A stretch of DNA of 14,383 nucleotides from Clostridiales bacterium. GTDB taxonomy: Bacteria; Bacillota; Clostridia; Christensenellales; Aristaeellaceae. Both the position numbers and the translations under genes were made by a program. Of the stretch, positions 1-6,651 are shown piece by piece. Under the pieces are notes generated by a model. That model saw nothing but the letters and a program-made list of their open reading frames with translations. It made no database searches and was not told where the DNA came from. Where the stretch lies: assembly GCA_012522875.1 (NCBI GenBank), contig JAAYJP010000247.1:1-14383 (forward strand). Reading direction: 5' to 3'. Within the stretch, counting starts at the first letter, position 1. The number at the start of each line of letters is the position of its first letter.

Positions 1-110
1 AAAGGCGAAGGGGCCCCACCTGTTCCCATCCCGAACACAGAAGTTAAGCCCTTCAGCGCCGATGGTACTTGGCTGGTAACGGCCCGGAAGAGTAGGTCGC
101 CGCCGGTTCC
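1..110 (+). rRNA. rrf: 5S ribosomal RNA, 5' end cut by the window
   Basis: The sequence carries the conserved bacterial 5S core: CCCATCCCGAACACAGAAGT around 28-47, then the GCGCCGATGGTACTTGG block around 56-72 and the GAGTAGG block near 90-96. The 3' strand of the closing helix appears to end near 110. The 5' strand of that helix, roughly a dozen bases, is missing, so the gene starts outside the window and the 16S and 23S genes probably lie upstream. The exact 3' end is estimated from the family's usual length of about 117 bases. Confidence 0.95.
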
Positions 111-116
111 CAACTT

Positions 117-139
117 AGACGCCCCGCGTGGGCGTCTTT
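117..139 (+). terminator. Intrinsic terminator of the rRNA operon
   Basis: AGACGCCC (117-124) pairs perfectly with GGGCGTCT (130-137) around a five-base loop, followed by TTAAATT. It lies just after the 5S rRNA, where an rRNA operon terminator is expected. The T tract is short, but the 8-bp GC-rich stem is strong. Confidence 0.85.
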
Positions 140-147
140 AAATTCTG

Positions 148-177
148 TTGTAATTGCATCTCAAGGTATGCTAAGAT
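148..177 (+). promoter_or_regulatory. Possible sigma-A promoter for the RseC-like gene
   Basis: A -35-like TTGTAA (148-153) is followed after 18 bases by a -10-like TAAGAT (172-177). It sits between the rRNA terminator and the RseC-like start codon at 206, which needs its own promoter if the terminator works. The match is reasonable but not strong. Confidence 0.45.
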
Positions 178-205
178 GCTATGAGTAATTCTTTTAGGGG
201 ACACC

Positions 206-622
206 ATGATTAGAACCGGGAGAGTTGTAGAGAAAGAGCAGAACCTGCTTAGGGTTTGCTTTGAGAAAGAGGAGGCTTGCCAGGGCTGCGGCATGTGCTC
301 GCGGCAGGAATCCATGGTGTCCATCCCCGGGGATGCTGAGGTGGGGGATGTCGTGGAGGTGGCGCTGCCCGACGCACAGGTGCTGAAAGCTTCTCTGGTA
401 ACGTATGCCATTCCGCTGGTGGGCCTGATTGGGGGCCTCTGGCTCGGAACCGCGCTGTTTCCCGACCGGGAGGGAATGGTCCTGTTAGCGGGCCTTGCGG
501 GGACTGTGATATTGTTTGCCGGAGTGAAACAGTTTGACCGGAAATTGCGTCAGACCGCCGGTTGGCAGCCCAGGGTGGTCGCCGTGAGGCCTGGAAACGC
601 ACCCACATCTGAAACGAAGTAA
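206..622 (+). CDS. rseC: RseC/MucC-family (SoxR-reducing system type) membrane protein
   Basis: This 138-residue protein fits the RseC/MucC family. An N-terminal soluble part carries a cysteine cluster (C18, C25, C28, C31; core CQGCGMC) that could bind an Fe-S centre or take part in thiol redox chemistry. Two membrane segments follow at about residues 62-84 and 91-108, then a short basic tail. In proteobacteria RseC affects sigma-E signalling and helps re-reduce SoxR. Relatives in anaerobes are often linked to Rnf-type electron transport, but no rnf gene is visible here, so the role of this copy is open. It stands alone between an rRNA operon and rnj, with GGGGA upstream of the ATG. The family call is good; the function is inferred. 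Confidence 0.8.
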   Translation: MIRTGRVVEKEQNLLRVCFEKEEACQGCGMCSRQESMVSIPGDAEVGDVVEVALPDAQVLKASLVTYAIPLVGLIGGLWLGTALFPDREGMVLLAGLAGTVILFAGVKQFDRKLRQTAGWQPRVVAVRPGNAPTSETK

Positions 623-626
623 TGAG

Positions 627-653
627 GCGCCTGAGTGCCAAAGCTTCAGGCGC
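627..653 (+). terminator. Hairpin after the RseC-like gene, weak terminator candidate
   Basis: GCGCCTGA (627-634) pairs perfectly with TCAGGCGC (646-653) around an 11-base loop, starting 5 bases after the stop codon. No continuous T run follows (ACTGATTTGTATC), so termination is probably weak or factor-assisted. It could equally be a structure in the rnj leader. Confidence 0.35.
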
Positions 654-744
654 ACTGATTTGTATCATTATTCTGTTGGACACATCGCGCATGTCCTGTA
701 CGCCCGGAGCGTGTGGGAAATGCCTGACAATATAGGAGGTATTT

Positions 745-2409
745 GTGGCAGAACAATCAAAATTGAAGATCATCTCTCTTGGCGGTATTGATGAAATTGG
801 GAAGAACATCACCGTTTTTGAGTACGAGGACGACATCATCGTCATGGACTGCGGGTCCATTTTCCCCAAGGAAGATATGCTGGGAATTGACTTGGTAATT
901 CCCGATATCAGCTATCTGATTGCCAACAAGGAACGGGTTCGCGGCTATGTGTTTACACATGGGCACGAGGATCACATTGGGGCAACGCCCTATGTGCTGG
1001 ACAAGGTGCCAGCGCCCCTGCATGGGTCAAAGCTGACCCTGGCATTAATCGAAAACAAGCTGCGTGAACACCGGATAACCCGCTATGAGACAGTACCCGT
1101 TGAACCCAGAGAAACGGTGGAGCTGGGCAAATTCTCTGTGCAATTCCTCAGGGTCAATCATTCAATCGCCGGTGCTTGCGCGCTGGCCATCACCTGTCCG
1201 GCGGGCACCGTGCTTGCTACCGGAGACTTTAAAATCGATTTTACGCCCACTGATGGCCAGGTGACAGACCTGGCATCGCTTGCTGCCATCGGCGAGCGCG
1301 GTGCTCTGGCGCTGCTGGCTGACAGCACCAATGTGGAACGGCCCGGATACACCATGAGTGAGCGCAAAGTGGCTGATACGTTCAATGAGCAGATTGCGAG
1401 CGCTCCCGGCCGTGTGATCATCGCCATGTTCGCCAGCAATGTCAACCGTGTGCAGCAGGTGGCTGACTGTGCCATCGGCTTTGGCCGCAAGGTGTGTTTC
1501 ATCGGCCGCAGCATGATTAATGTGTCAACGCTGGCCATGGAGCTGGGTTATCTTGTGATTCCCCGGGAACATGTACTGGAAATCGAGGATCTTGACCGTT
1601 ACCGGGATGACCAGATTCTGGTTATTACCACCGGAAGCCAGGGCGAACCCATGAGTGGCTTAACCCGTATGGCTTTTGCCGAGCACCGCCGGCTGCAGAT
1701 CAAGCAGTCCGACAAGGTCATCATTTCGGCCACGCCCATTCCTGGCAACGAAGTCTCGGTCTCACGGGTAATCAACCAGCTTTACCGTTCCGGCGCGGAA
1801 GTTATCTATGAGGCCCTTGCGGAAGTGCATGTATCCGGCCATGCTTGCCAGGAAGAAATCAAACTGATGCATGCTTTGGTCAAGCCAAAATACTTTATCC
1901 CGGTTCACGGTGAATACCGTATGCTTTGGCAACACGCGGAACTTGCTGAATCCATGGGTATGCCACGGGAAAACATCATTCTGCCGGAAACCGGTCAGGT
2001 GATTGAGATGAATCAGAATAGCCTTTCGATTTCTGGTGTGGTGCCCACTGGCACGGTGCTGATAGACGGCCTTGGGATAGGCGACGTCGGGAATGTGGTT
2101 CTCAGAGACCGTAAGCACCTTAGCCAGGAAGGGCTGATTATCGTTGCCATGGCCTTTGACCGCACAAATGGCATGCTGGCCTCCGGGCCTGACATCATAT
2201 CCCGCGGCTTTGTCTATGTAAGGGAGAACGAGGACATCATCGAAGGAGCCCGGGAAGTGGTGCGGAAGATCATAGACTCCTATGAGCAGATTGACGGCAG
2301 CGACTGGCCTGCCATCAGAAACCGTATCAAGGATGACCTCAGGCGTTACTTTAATGACAAAATAAAGCGCAATCCCATGATTCTGCCGGTGATTGTGGAT
2401 CTGGGGTAA
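745..2409 (+). CDS. rnj: Ribonuclease J (metallo-beta-lactamase/beta-CASP nuclease)
   Basis: RNase J carries out 5'-to-3' exonucleolytic, and in some cases endonucleolytic, RNA decay and rRNA maturation in the cytoplasm of Bacillota. The 554 residues match the family length (about 555). The metallo-beta-lactamase zinc motif is THGHEDHIG (H72, H74, D76, H77); further metal ligands are H139 in NHS and D161 in TGDFKID. The beta-CASP part is in the middle, and the late motifs SGHACQEE and PVHGEYRML are intact, followed by the C-terminal domain. The start is GTG, chosen because AGGAGGT (734-740) lies 4 bases upstream. The usual proline-aspartate after HSI is replaced by AG (HSIAGA), a non-ligand position. 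It heads a tight block with a YlbF-like protein and mltG. Confidence 0.96.
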   Translation: MAEQSKLKIISLGGIDEIGKNITVFEYEDDIIVMDCGSIFPKEDMLGIDLVIPDISYLIANKERVRGYVFTHGHEDHIGATPYVLDKVPAPLHGSKLTLALIENKLREHRITRYETVPVEPRETVELGKFSVQFLRVNHSIAGACALAITCPAGTVLATGDFKIDFTPTDGQVTDLASLAAIGERGALALLADSTNVERPGYTMSERKVADTFNEQIASAPGRVIIAMFASNVNRVQQVADCAIGFGRKVCFIGRSMINVSTLAMELGYLVIPREHVLEIEDLDRYRDDQILVITTGSQGEPMSGLTRMAFAEHRRLQIKQSDKVIISATPIPGNEVSVSRVINQLYRSGAEVIYEALAEVHVSGHACQEEIKLMHALVKPKYFIPVHGEYRMLWQHAELAESMGMPRENIILPETGQVIEMNQNSLSISGVVPTGTVLIDGLGIGDVGNVVLRDRKHLSQEGLIIVAMAFDRTNGMLASGPDIISRGFVYVRENEDIIEGAREVVRKIIDSYEQIDGSDWPAIRNRIKDDLRRYFNDKIKRNPMILPVIVDLG

Positions 2410-2412
2410 CCG

Positions 2413-2760
2413 ATGAACTATGATGCGTTGCGCGCGCTGGAGCAGTCCTTACGTGATTCCCGGGAAGTGCTGGAATACAAGCGACTGAAGGAGTTGGTGG
2501 AAGAGAACGAAACCACCCGGGCTCTCATCAAGGAACACAAACGCCTCCAGATGCTGGTACAGATGTCCTCCATGGCCGGGCAGCGGGTACCGGAGGAGGA
2601 AATGCAGCGCTTCCAGCAGATTTCTTCCCTCCTGTACGCTGGCACGGACACCTCCCGCTACCTCGTAGCGGAGATGCGCCTGCAGCAGGTGATGGCAGAC
2701 ATATACAATGCCATCAATCAGGCTTCAGGCCTTTCTCTGGAGTTGCCCGGCCTAAGCTAA
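2413..2760 (+). CDS. YlbF/YmcA-family regulator-like protein
   Basis: A 115-residue, almost entirely helical protein rich in charged residues and leucine, with the YlbF/YmcA (DUF964) layout: an N-terminal helix followed by an ExxxxYKRLKELVEENE-type helix, then a long amphipathic helix and a short C-terminal tail. In Bacillus subtilis YlbF, YmcA and YaaT form a complex that steers RNase Y activity and affects sporulation, competence and biofilm formation. The start lies three bases after the rnj stop, with only a poor GGGG Shine-Dalgarno, which suggests translational coupling to rnj. Placement beside an RNase gene fits a role in RNA decay, but which nuclease it acts on here is inference. Whether it is the YlbF or YmcA orthologue cannot be told. 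Confidence 0.85.
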   Translation: MNYDALRALEQSLRDSREVLEYKRLKELVEENETTRALIKEHKRLQMLVQMSSMAGQRVPEEEMQRFQQISSLLYAGTDTSRYLVAEMRLQQVMADIYNAINQASGLSLELPGLS

Positions 2761-2769
2761 GGAGCCCCG

Positions 2770-3954
2770 ATGAGAAATCAACACCAGGAATATACCCCGG
2801 AGAAGCTGATCGAAGAAAGGGAATATGGCCTGTATTGGTACAGCTGGCTTTGGACCATCCTTCGGCCGGTTTTGATATTTGCCTGCTCAGCGCTGTTGCT
2901 GCTGGGCATAATTTCTTTTACCTGGGGTCGGCTGAGCGCTGTGATGATTGATCCGGTGGACCCACAGGACCAGACGCCAATCACCTTCCAAATCAAAAGC
3001 GGAGAAAGCCTCACCCGGGTGGCCAACAACCTCCAGGGGATGAATCTGATCCGCAACCGTACCTTCTTCAAGTATTACGCTGATTTCATGGGATTTGGAC
3101 AGAAGATCCAGGCGGGCAACTACACGCTGCACCGGGGGATGACCATTTCACAGATTGCCGACCAGTTGACCCGGGGCGACGGAAAGCCGATCGTGCGCAG
3201 CATCACAGTGATTCCCGGATGGACTGTGGAAGGAATCGCTGATTATCTGCTCAAGGAAGGTGCCATTTCAGACCGGGCCCAATTCCTTGAGATGTGTAAG
3301 TCAGGCCAGCAATTTGCCGCTTATTATTTTGTCAATGATGTGCTGGCATCCGGCACCGTCCTCCAGCGCAAATATGCGCTGGAGGGGTATCTGGCGCCGG
3401 ATACTTATGAGGTATACACCGACGCCAAGCCAGAGGACATCATCAAAAAGTTGCTGAGCCAGACTGGCGCTGTATTTATCGAGGGTTATCAGACCCGCGC
3501 CCAGGAGTTGGGGATGAGCATGGACCAAGTTCTGGCTTTGGCCTCCATGATTGAGAAGGAAGCGAAAACTGCTGACTTCGCCCGGGTTTCGGGTATCTTC
3601 CATAACCGGCTGAGACAGAAAATGCGACTGGGCAGCGATGTGACGGTGAAATATGTCACCGGCACAACCCGCATGGCCCTGGGCGGCAGCGATTTGGCCG
3701 TGGACTCGCCCTATAATACATATCAGCGCGAGGGCTTGCCGATTGGGCCCATCTGTGCACCCTCCCCGGCTGCCATCCAGGCCGCGCTTTACCCGGATGA
3801 GGCTTTTATGGCTGAGGGATACCTCTACTTTTGCTCCAAGGACCCGGACACGGGTGAGTTGTATTTTTCGAAAACCCTCCAGGAGCATGAGCAGGCTGTT
3901 CGTGTATACGCTCCCTTGTGGGAAGCGTATGATAAACGTACCAATGCGCAATGA
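2770..3954 (+). CDS. mltG: Endolytic murein transglycosylase MltG (YceG family)
   Basis: MltG cleaves nascent glycan strands at the outer face of the membrane and is thought to set glycan chain length. The 394-residue protein has a cytoplasmic N-terminus, one membrane anchor at about 31-52 and a LysM-like region at about 72-140. The YceG catalytic domain contains LEGYLAPDTYEV (204-215), ASMIEKEA with the predicted catalytic glutamate E262, and LPIGPICAPSPAAI near 323-336. Length and motifs look complete. AAGGAG (2759-2764) precedes the ATG, and 9 bases separate it from the YlbF-like gene. Its stop overlaps the next gene by four bases (ATGA). A perfect 11-bp hairpin sits inside the coding sequence at 3360-3385. 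Confidence 0.95.
   Translation: MRNQHQEYTPEKLIEEREYGLYWYSWLWTILRPVLIFACSALLLLGIISFTWGRLSAVMIDPVDPQDQTPITFQIKSGESLTRVANNLQGMNLIRNRTFFKYYADFMGFGQKIQAGNYTLHRGMTISQIADQLTRGDGKPIVRSITVIPGWTVEGIADYLLKEGAISDRAQFLEMCKSGQQFAAYYFVNDVLASGTVLQRKYALEGYLAPDTYEVYTDAKPEDIIKKLLSQTGAVFIEGYQTRAQELGMSMDQVLALASMIEKEAKTADFARVSGIFHNRLRQKMRLGSDVTVKYVTGTTRMALGGSDLAVDSPYNTYQREGLPIGPICAPSPAAIQAALYPDEAFMAEGYLYFCSKDPDTGELYFSKTLQEHEQAVRVYAPLWEAYDKRTNAQ
3360..3385 (+). repeat. Perfect 11-bp inverted repeat with 4-base loop inside mltG
   Basis: CCTCCAGCGCA (3360-3370) is exactly complementary to TGCGCTGGAGG (3375-3385) around the loop AATA. It lies in the codons just before and within the conserved LEGYLAPDTY motif. No T tract follows, so it is not a terminator. 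It may be a strong RNA hairpin affecting processing or translation, or a by-product of codon choice. Confidence 0.6.
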
Positions 3955-4820
3955 TAAAACGCCACCATCTGATTTTTGGCCCCGGTGGGAACTCGGAATC
4001 CTTTTATGCACAGGGCCACAAACGTACGGTGGAAACCTTTGCGTGGCAGAAGCAGTTTGGCTTGAAAGCCTTTGAGTATTCCTTTGGCCGTGGCATCAAT
4101 ATATCGGAAAGTACAGCCCGCGGGATAGGGCAGGCAGCGAAAGCCAGTGGGGTCACCTTAAGTGTACACGCGCCCTATTATATCAACCTGGCCAGTAATG
4201 TACCGGAAACCCGGAAGAAGAGCATTGAATACATCAGAAACAGCGCCCGCTTGCTCAACCTCATGGGCGGCAAGCGCTTGGTTGTGCATCCCGGCTCACC
4301 ACTGAGGCAGCGCCGGGAAGAAGCTCTTGCCCGCTGCGCCCAGGCGCTGGTGCAGGCTCGGACAGCTTTGATAGAGGATGGCCATGCGGCGGTAAGCCTG
4401 GCGCTTGAAACCATGGGCAGGCCAAGCCAGATCGGAACGCTTCAGGAAATTTTGGATTTTGTGCTGCTGGATTTGTCTTTTCTCCCCTGTATTGACTTTG
4501 CCCACCTTCATGCAGCATCCGGCGGCAGTCTTGGGGAGGAGAAGGATTTCGCAGATGTGCTGGACCAAGTGGAAACCCGGCTCGGCCCTGAGCGGTCAAA
4601 GCGGATGCACATACATTTTTCAAAAGTTGAATACGGTCCCAAAGGCGAACTCCGCCATCGTGTTTTTTCAGATGAGGGCTTTGGGCCGGACTTCGCGCCT
4701 CTGGCGCGTTTATTGGTCCAGCGGGATTATCGGGCCACCATCATCTGTGAGAGCCGCGGCACCATGGCGGAGGACGCTGCCCAAATGCTACGGATGGCGG
4801 ACACGGTTCTCCCGGATTGA
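3951..4820 (+). CDS. Endonuclease IV-like TIM-barrel protein (AP endonuclease family 2)
   Basis: The 289-residue protein has the AP endonuclease family 2 fold, whose classical members cut DNA 5' of abasic sites using three zinc ions. Likely ligands by alignment from memory are H73 (SVHAPYYINLAS), H113 (VVHPGS), E153 (LALETMG), D182 and H185 (PCIDFAHLHA), H222 (HIHFS), H236 and E267 (CESRGT). The aspartate of the classical D-x-H motif appears to be leucine here (LRH), so this is a divergent branch and the activity is not certain. It could be an AP endonuclease or a related sugar-phosphate enzyme. The ATG overlaps the mltG stop by four bases, so translation is probably coupled. It is the last gene before the promoter near 4920. 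Confidence 0.8.
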   Translation: MIKRHHLIFGPGGNSESFYAQGHKRTVETFAWQKQFGLKAFEYSFGRGINISESTARGIGQAAKASGVTLSVHAPYYINLASNVPETRKKSIEYIRNSARLLNLMGGKRLVVHPGSPLRQRREEALARCAQALVQARTALIEDGHAAVSLALETMGRPSQIGTLQEILDFVLLDLSFLPCIDFAHLHAASGGSLGEEKDFADVLDQVETRLGPERSKRMHIHFSKVEYGPKGELRHRVFSDEGFGPDFAPLARLLVQRDYRATIICESRGTMAEDAAQMLRMADTVLPD

Positions 4821-4873
4821 TTCATCAACCAGCTTCAGAATGGTGGAAGATCTCAGCGCTTTGGCATAAACAT

Positions 4874-4893
4874 AAGCGCTCCTGAGGCGCTTT
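4874..4893 (+). terminator. Short hairpin after the endonuclease IV-like gene, weak terminator candidate
   Basis: AAGCGC (4874-4879) pairs with GCGCTT (4887-4892) around a 7-base loop, followed by TTGTGAT. The same left arm can instead pair with AGCGCTT at 4855-4861, so two mutually exclusive hairpins are possible. With only 6 bp and few T residues, termination is uncertain. Confidence 0.3.
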
Positions 4894-4897
4894 GTGA

Positions 4898-4926
4898 TAG
4901 TCAAACCATGGTTGCTGTGGTAGAAT
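4898..4926 (+). promoter_or_regulatory. Extended -10 promoter for the aminopeptidase-efp block
   Basis: TAGAAT (4921-4926) is preceded by TGG (4918-4920), giving an extended -10 of the form TGnTAGAAT. The -35 position 17 bases upstream (4898-4903, ATAGTC) is poor, as extended -10 promoters allow. Transcription would begin near 4933, after the ATG at 4908, which supports 4962 as the true start of the next gene. Confidence 0.65.
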
Positions 4927-4961
4927 ACGGTGTGTTCCATAGAAAAGCATGGGAGGAAAGA

Positions 4962-6029
4962 ATGAGCAGGACCGAGTGCCTTATAGATGCCTGCGGCCTG
5001 AGAAACGAGCAAGGCATTATCATCCACAAGCCAAGCAATGTGTTTTACCTCAGCGGCTACTCTGGAGAAGGGCTTTTGCTGCTCTCCGGAAGCATGATCG
5101 CCATCGTGACGGATTTCCGCTATGTGGAGCAGGCTCAAAGGCAGGCCCCGGATTATGAAGTTCACCAGATTTCCGCTGGCGAAAGCTATGCCCAGATAGC
5201 AGCCGCCCTGATCCGCCGGACGGGCATTTTGTCAGTTTATTATGAAGATGATTACGTCACCGTCAAGGATGGAAAGCAACTTCAGGATTTCCTGGGAGAT
5301 ATTAGGCTCTGGCCCCTTGACGCGCGGCCTGAAAAGCTCAGGGAAATCAAAGATGCCGGTGAGGTGGCGCTGATCGAAAAAGCCTGCAGCATTTCCTCTG
5401 AGGCTTTTAACTGGATTCTCTGCCAGATCAGGCCTGGAATGACAGAAAAGCAAATCCAGCGCATGCTCAATTTCCGAATGCTGGAGTTGGGAGCGGACGG
5501 AGCGGCTTTTGATACGATCGTGGCTTCCGGGCCAAATGGCTCTCTGCCGCACGCTGTCCCAAGTGACCGCGAGGTTCGGAAAGGGGACATGATTACCCTT
5601 GACTTTGGAGCAAAGGTCGGTGGTTACTGCTCGGACATGACCCGAACAGTAGCGTTTGGTCAGCCTGATAGTCAGATGCGGGATATCTATAGCATTGTTC
5701 TCAGCGCTCAGATCGCTTGCCAGGAAGCGTTGGCTCCGGGCAAAGTTTGCCGGGATGTGGACGCCATCGCCCGGCAGATAATCGGGGAAGCGGGCCACGC
5801 CGAGCACTTCGGACACGGCCTGGGCCACGCAGTGGGCATTGATATCCATGAGAACCCGCGGCTGAGTCCAACCTGTGGGGACACCCTGCAGCCTGGGCAT
5901 GTGGTGACGGTGGAGCCGGGCATCTATGTGCCGGGGCTGGGAGGGGTGCGTATTGAGAATTCCTGCCTGGTAACGGACGTGGGTGCCCGTTCGCTGGTTG
6001 GCGCGGCCAGGGAATTGGTTATCCTTTAA
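4962..6029 (+). CDS. M24-family Xaa-Pro aminopeptidase
   Basis: This enzyme removes the N-terminal residue before proline from peptides, or splits Xaa-Pro dipeptides, in the cytoplasm. From the ATG at 4962 it has 355 residues, the normal size of the short Bacillota M24B enzymes: a creatinase-like N-terminal domain (about 1-125) and a pita-bread catalytic domain. The metal ligands are visible in order: D in LDFGA, D in CSDMTRT, H in HGLGHAVG, E in TVEPGIY and E in RIENS. An in-frame ATG at 4908 adds 18 residues but lies upstream of the predicted transcription start; 4962 has GGAGG (4952-4956) at good spacing. It sits just before efp, a conserved order in Bacillota. Aminopeptidase P versus prolidase cannot be decided from sequence alone. 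Confidence 0.93.
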   Translation: MSRTECLIDACGLRNEQGIIIHKPSNVFYLSGYSGEGLLLLSGSMIAIVTDFRYVEQAQRQAPDYEVHQISAGESYAQIAAALIRRTGILSVYYEDDYVTVKDGKQLQDFLGDIRLWPLDARPEKLREIKDAGEVALIEKACSISSEAFNWILCQIRPGMTEKQIQRMLNFRMLELGADGAAFDTIVASGPNGSLPHAVPSDREVRKGDMITLDFGAKVGGYCSDMTRTVAFGQPDSQMRDIYSIVLSAQIACQEALAPGKVCRDVDAIARQIIGEAGHAEHFGHGLGHAVGIDIHENPRLSPTCGDTLQPGHVVTVEPGIYVPGLGGVRIENSCLVTDVGARSLVGAARELVIL

Positions 6030-6063
6030 AAATCCAAACTTTTGTTGATTCGGAGGAGAGAGC

Positions 6064-6621
6064 ATGATTACAGCGGGCGATTTTCGAAAAGGCATTACCA
6101 TCGAATGGGACGGCGGCGTATGGAACATAGTGGATTTCCAACACGTGAAGCCGGGCAAAGGTGCTGCCTTTGTACGCACCAAAATCAAGAATGTGATGAC
6201 AGGCGCTGTTGTGGAACGCACCTTTAACCCCACTGACAAGATGCCCAGAGCTATCATCGAGTCGAAGGAAATGCAATATCTTTACAATGATGGCAGTTTG
6301 TATTATTTTATGGACCCCGAAACATTTGAGCAGATGCCCCTTAACCACGACCAGGTGGAGGAAGCTATCCGGTTTGTAAAGGAAAATACCAACGTAACCA
6401 TCAAGTTCTTCAAGGGAAATGCGTTTTCTGTTGAAGCGCCCAATTTTGTGGACCTGGAAGTGACTCAGACAGAGCCTGGGTTTGCCGGCAATACCGCATC
6501 CAACACCTATAAGCCCGCCACCATCGAGACCGGCATTACCCTGATGGTGCCCTTGTTCATCAACATCGGGGACATCATCAAAATCGACACCCGTAGCGGA
6601 GAATACCTGTCCAGGGCTTAA
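6064..6621 (+). CDS. efp: Elongation factor P
   Basis: EF-P binds ribosomes stalled at consecutive prolines and helps form the peptide bond. The 185-residue length is standard. The three beta-barrel domains are complete: a KOW-like N-terminal domain with the KPGKG loop (K29-G33; K32 is the usual modification site), a central OB domain, and a C-terminal OB domain with the signature around GDIIKIDTRSGEYLSR. K32 is present, but no epmA/epmB or other known modification gene is nearby, so its modification state is unknown. GGAGGAG stands before the ATG. It follows the Xaa-Pro aminopeptidase by 34 bases and is probably co-transcribed with it. A GGGCTTAAGCCC palindrome surrounds the stop codon. Confidence 0.98.
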   Translation: MITAGDFRKGITIEWDGGVWNIVDFQHVKPGKGAAFVRTKIKNVMTGAVVERTFNPTDKMPRAIIESKEMQYLYNDGSLYYFMDPETFEQMPLNHDQVEEAIRFVKENTNVTIKFFKGNAFSVEAPNFVDLEVTQTEPGFAGNTASNTYKPATIETGITLMVPLFINIGDIIKIDTRSGEYLSRA

Positions 6622-6651
6622 GCCCCGGACACCATTAGAGAGGAGTGCATC

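Noticed and set aside
249..869. 206-codon minus-strand open frame opposite the RseC-like gene and rnj start
   Set aside because: Its translation is low-complexity and Arg/Pro-rich, and it crosses the intergenic region and the rnj ribosome-binding site.
4908..4961. Upstream in-frame ATG for the aminopeptidase, adding 18 residues
   Set aside because: The ATG has no good ribosome-binding site and lies before the predicted transcription start; the extra residues fall outside the normal family N-terminus, while ATG 4962 has GGAGG at good spacing.
5232..6257. 341-codon minus-strand open frame opposite the aminopeptidase and efp
   Set aside because: It spans two clearly recognised genes and their junction and shows no recognisable protein features; it is a codon-usage shadow.
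6614..6625. 12-base palindrome GGGCTTAAGCCC over the efp stop codon
   Set aside because: As RNA it gives only a 4-bp stem with a TTAA loop and no T run; too small to call a terminator, although weak mRNA stabilisation is possible.
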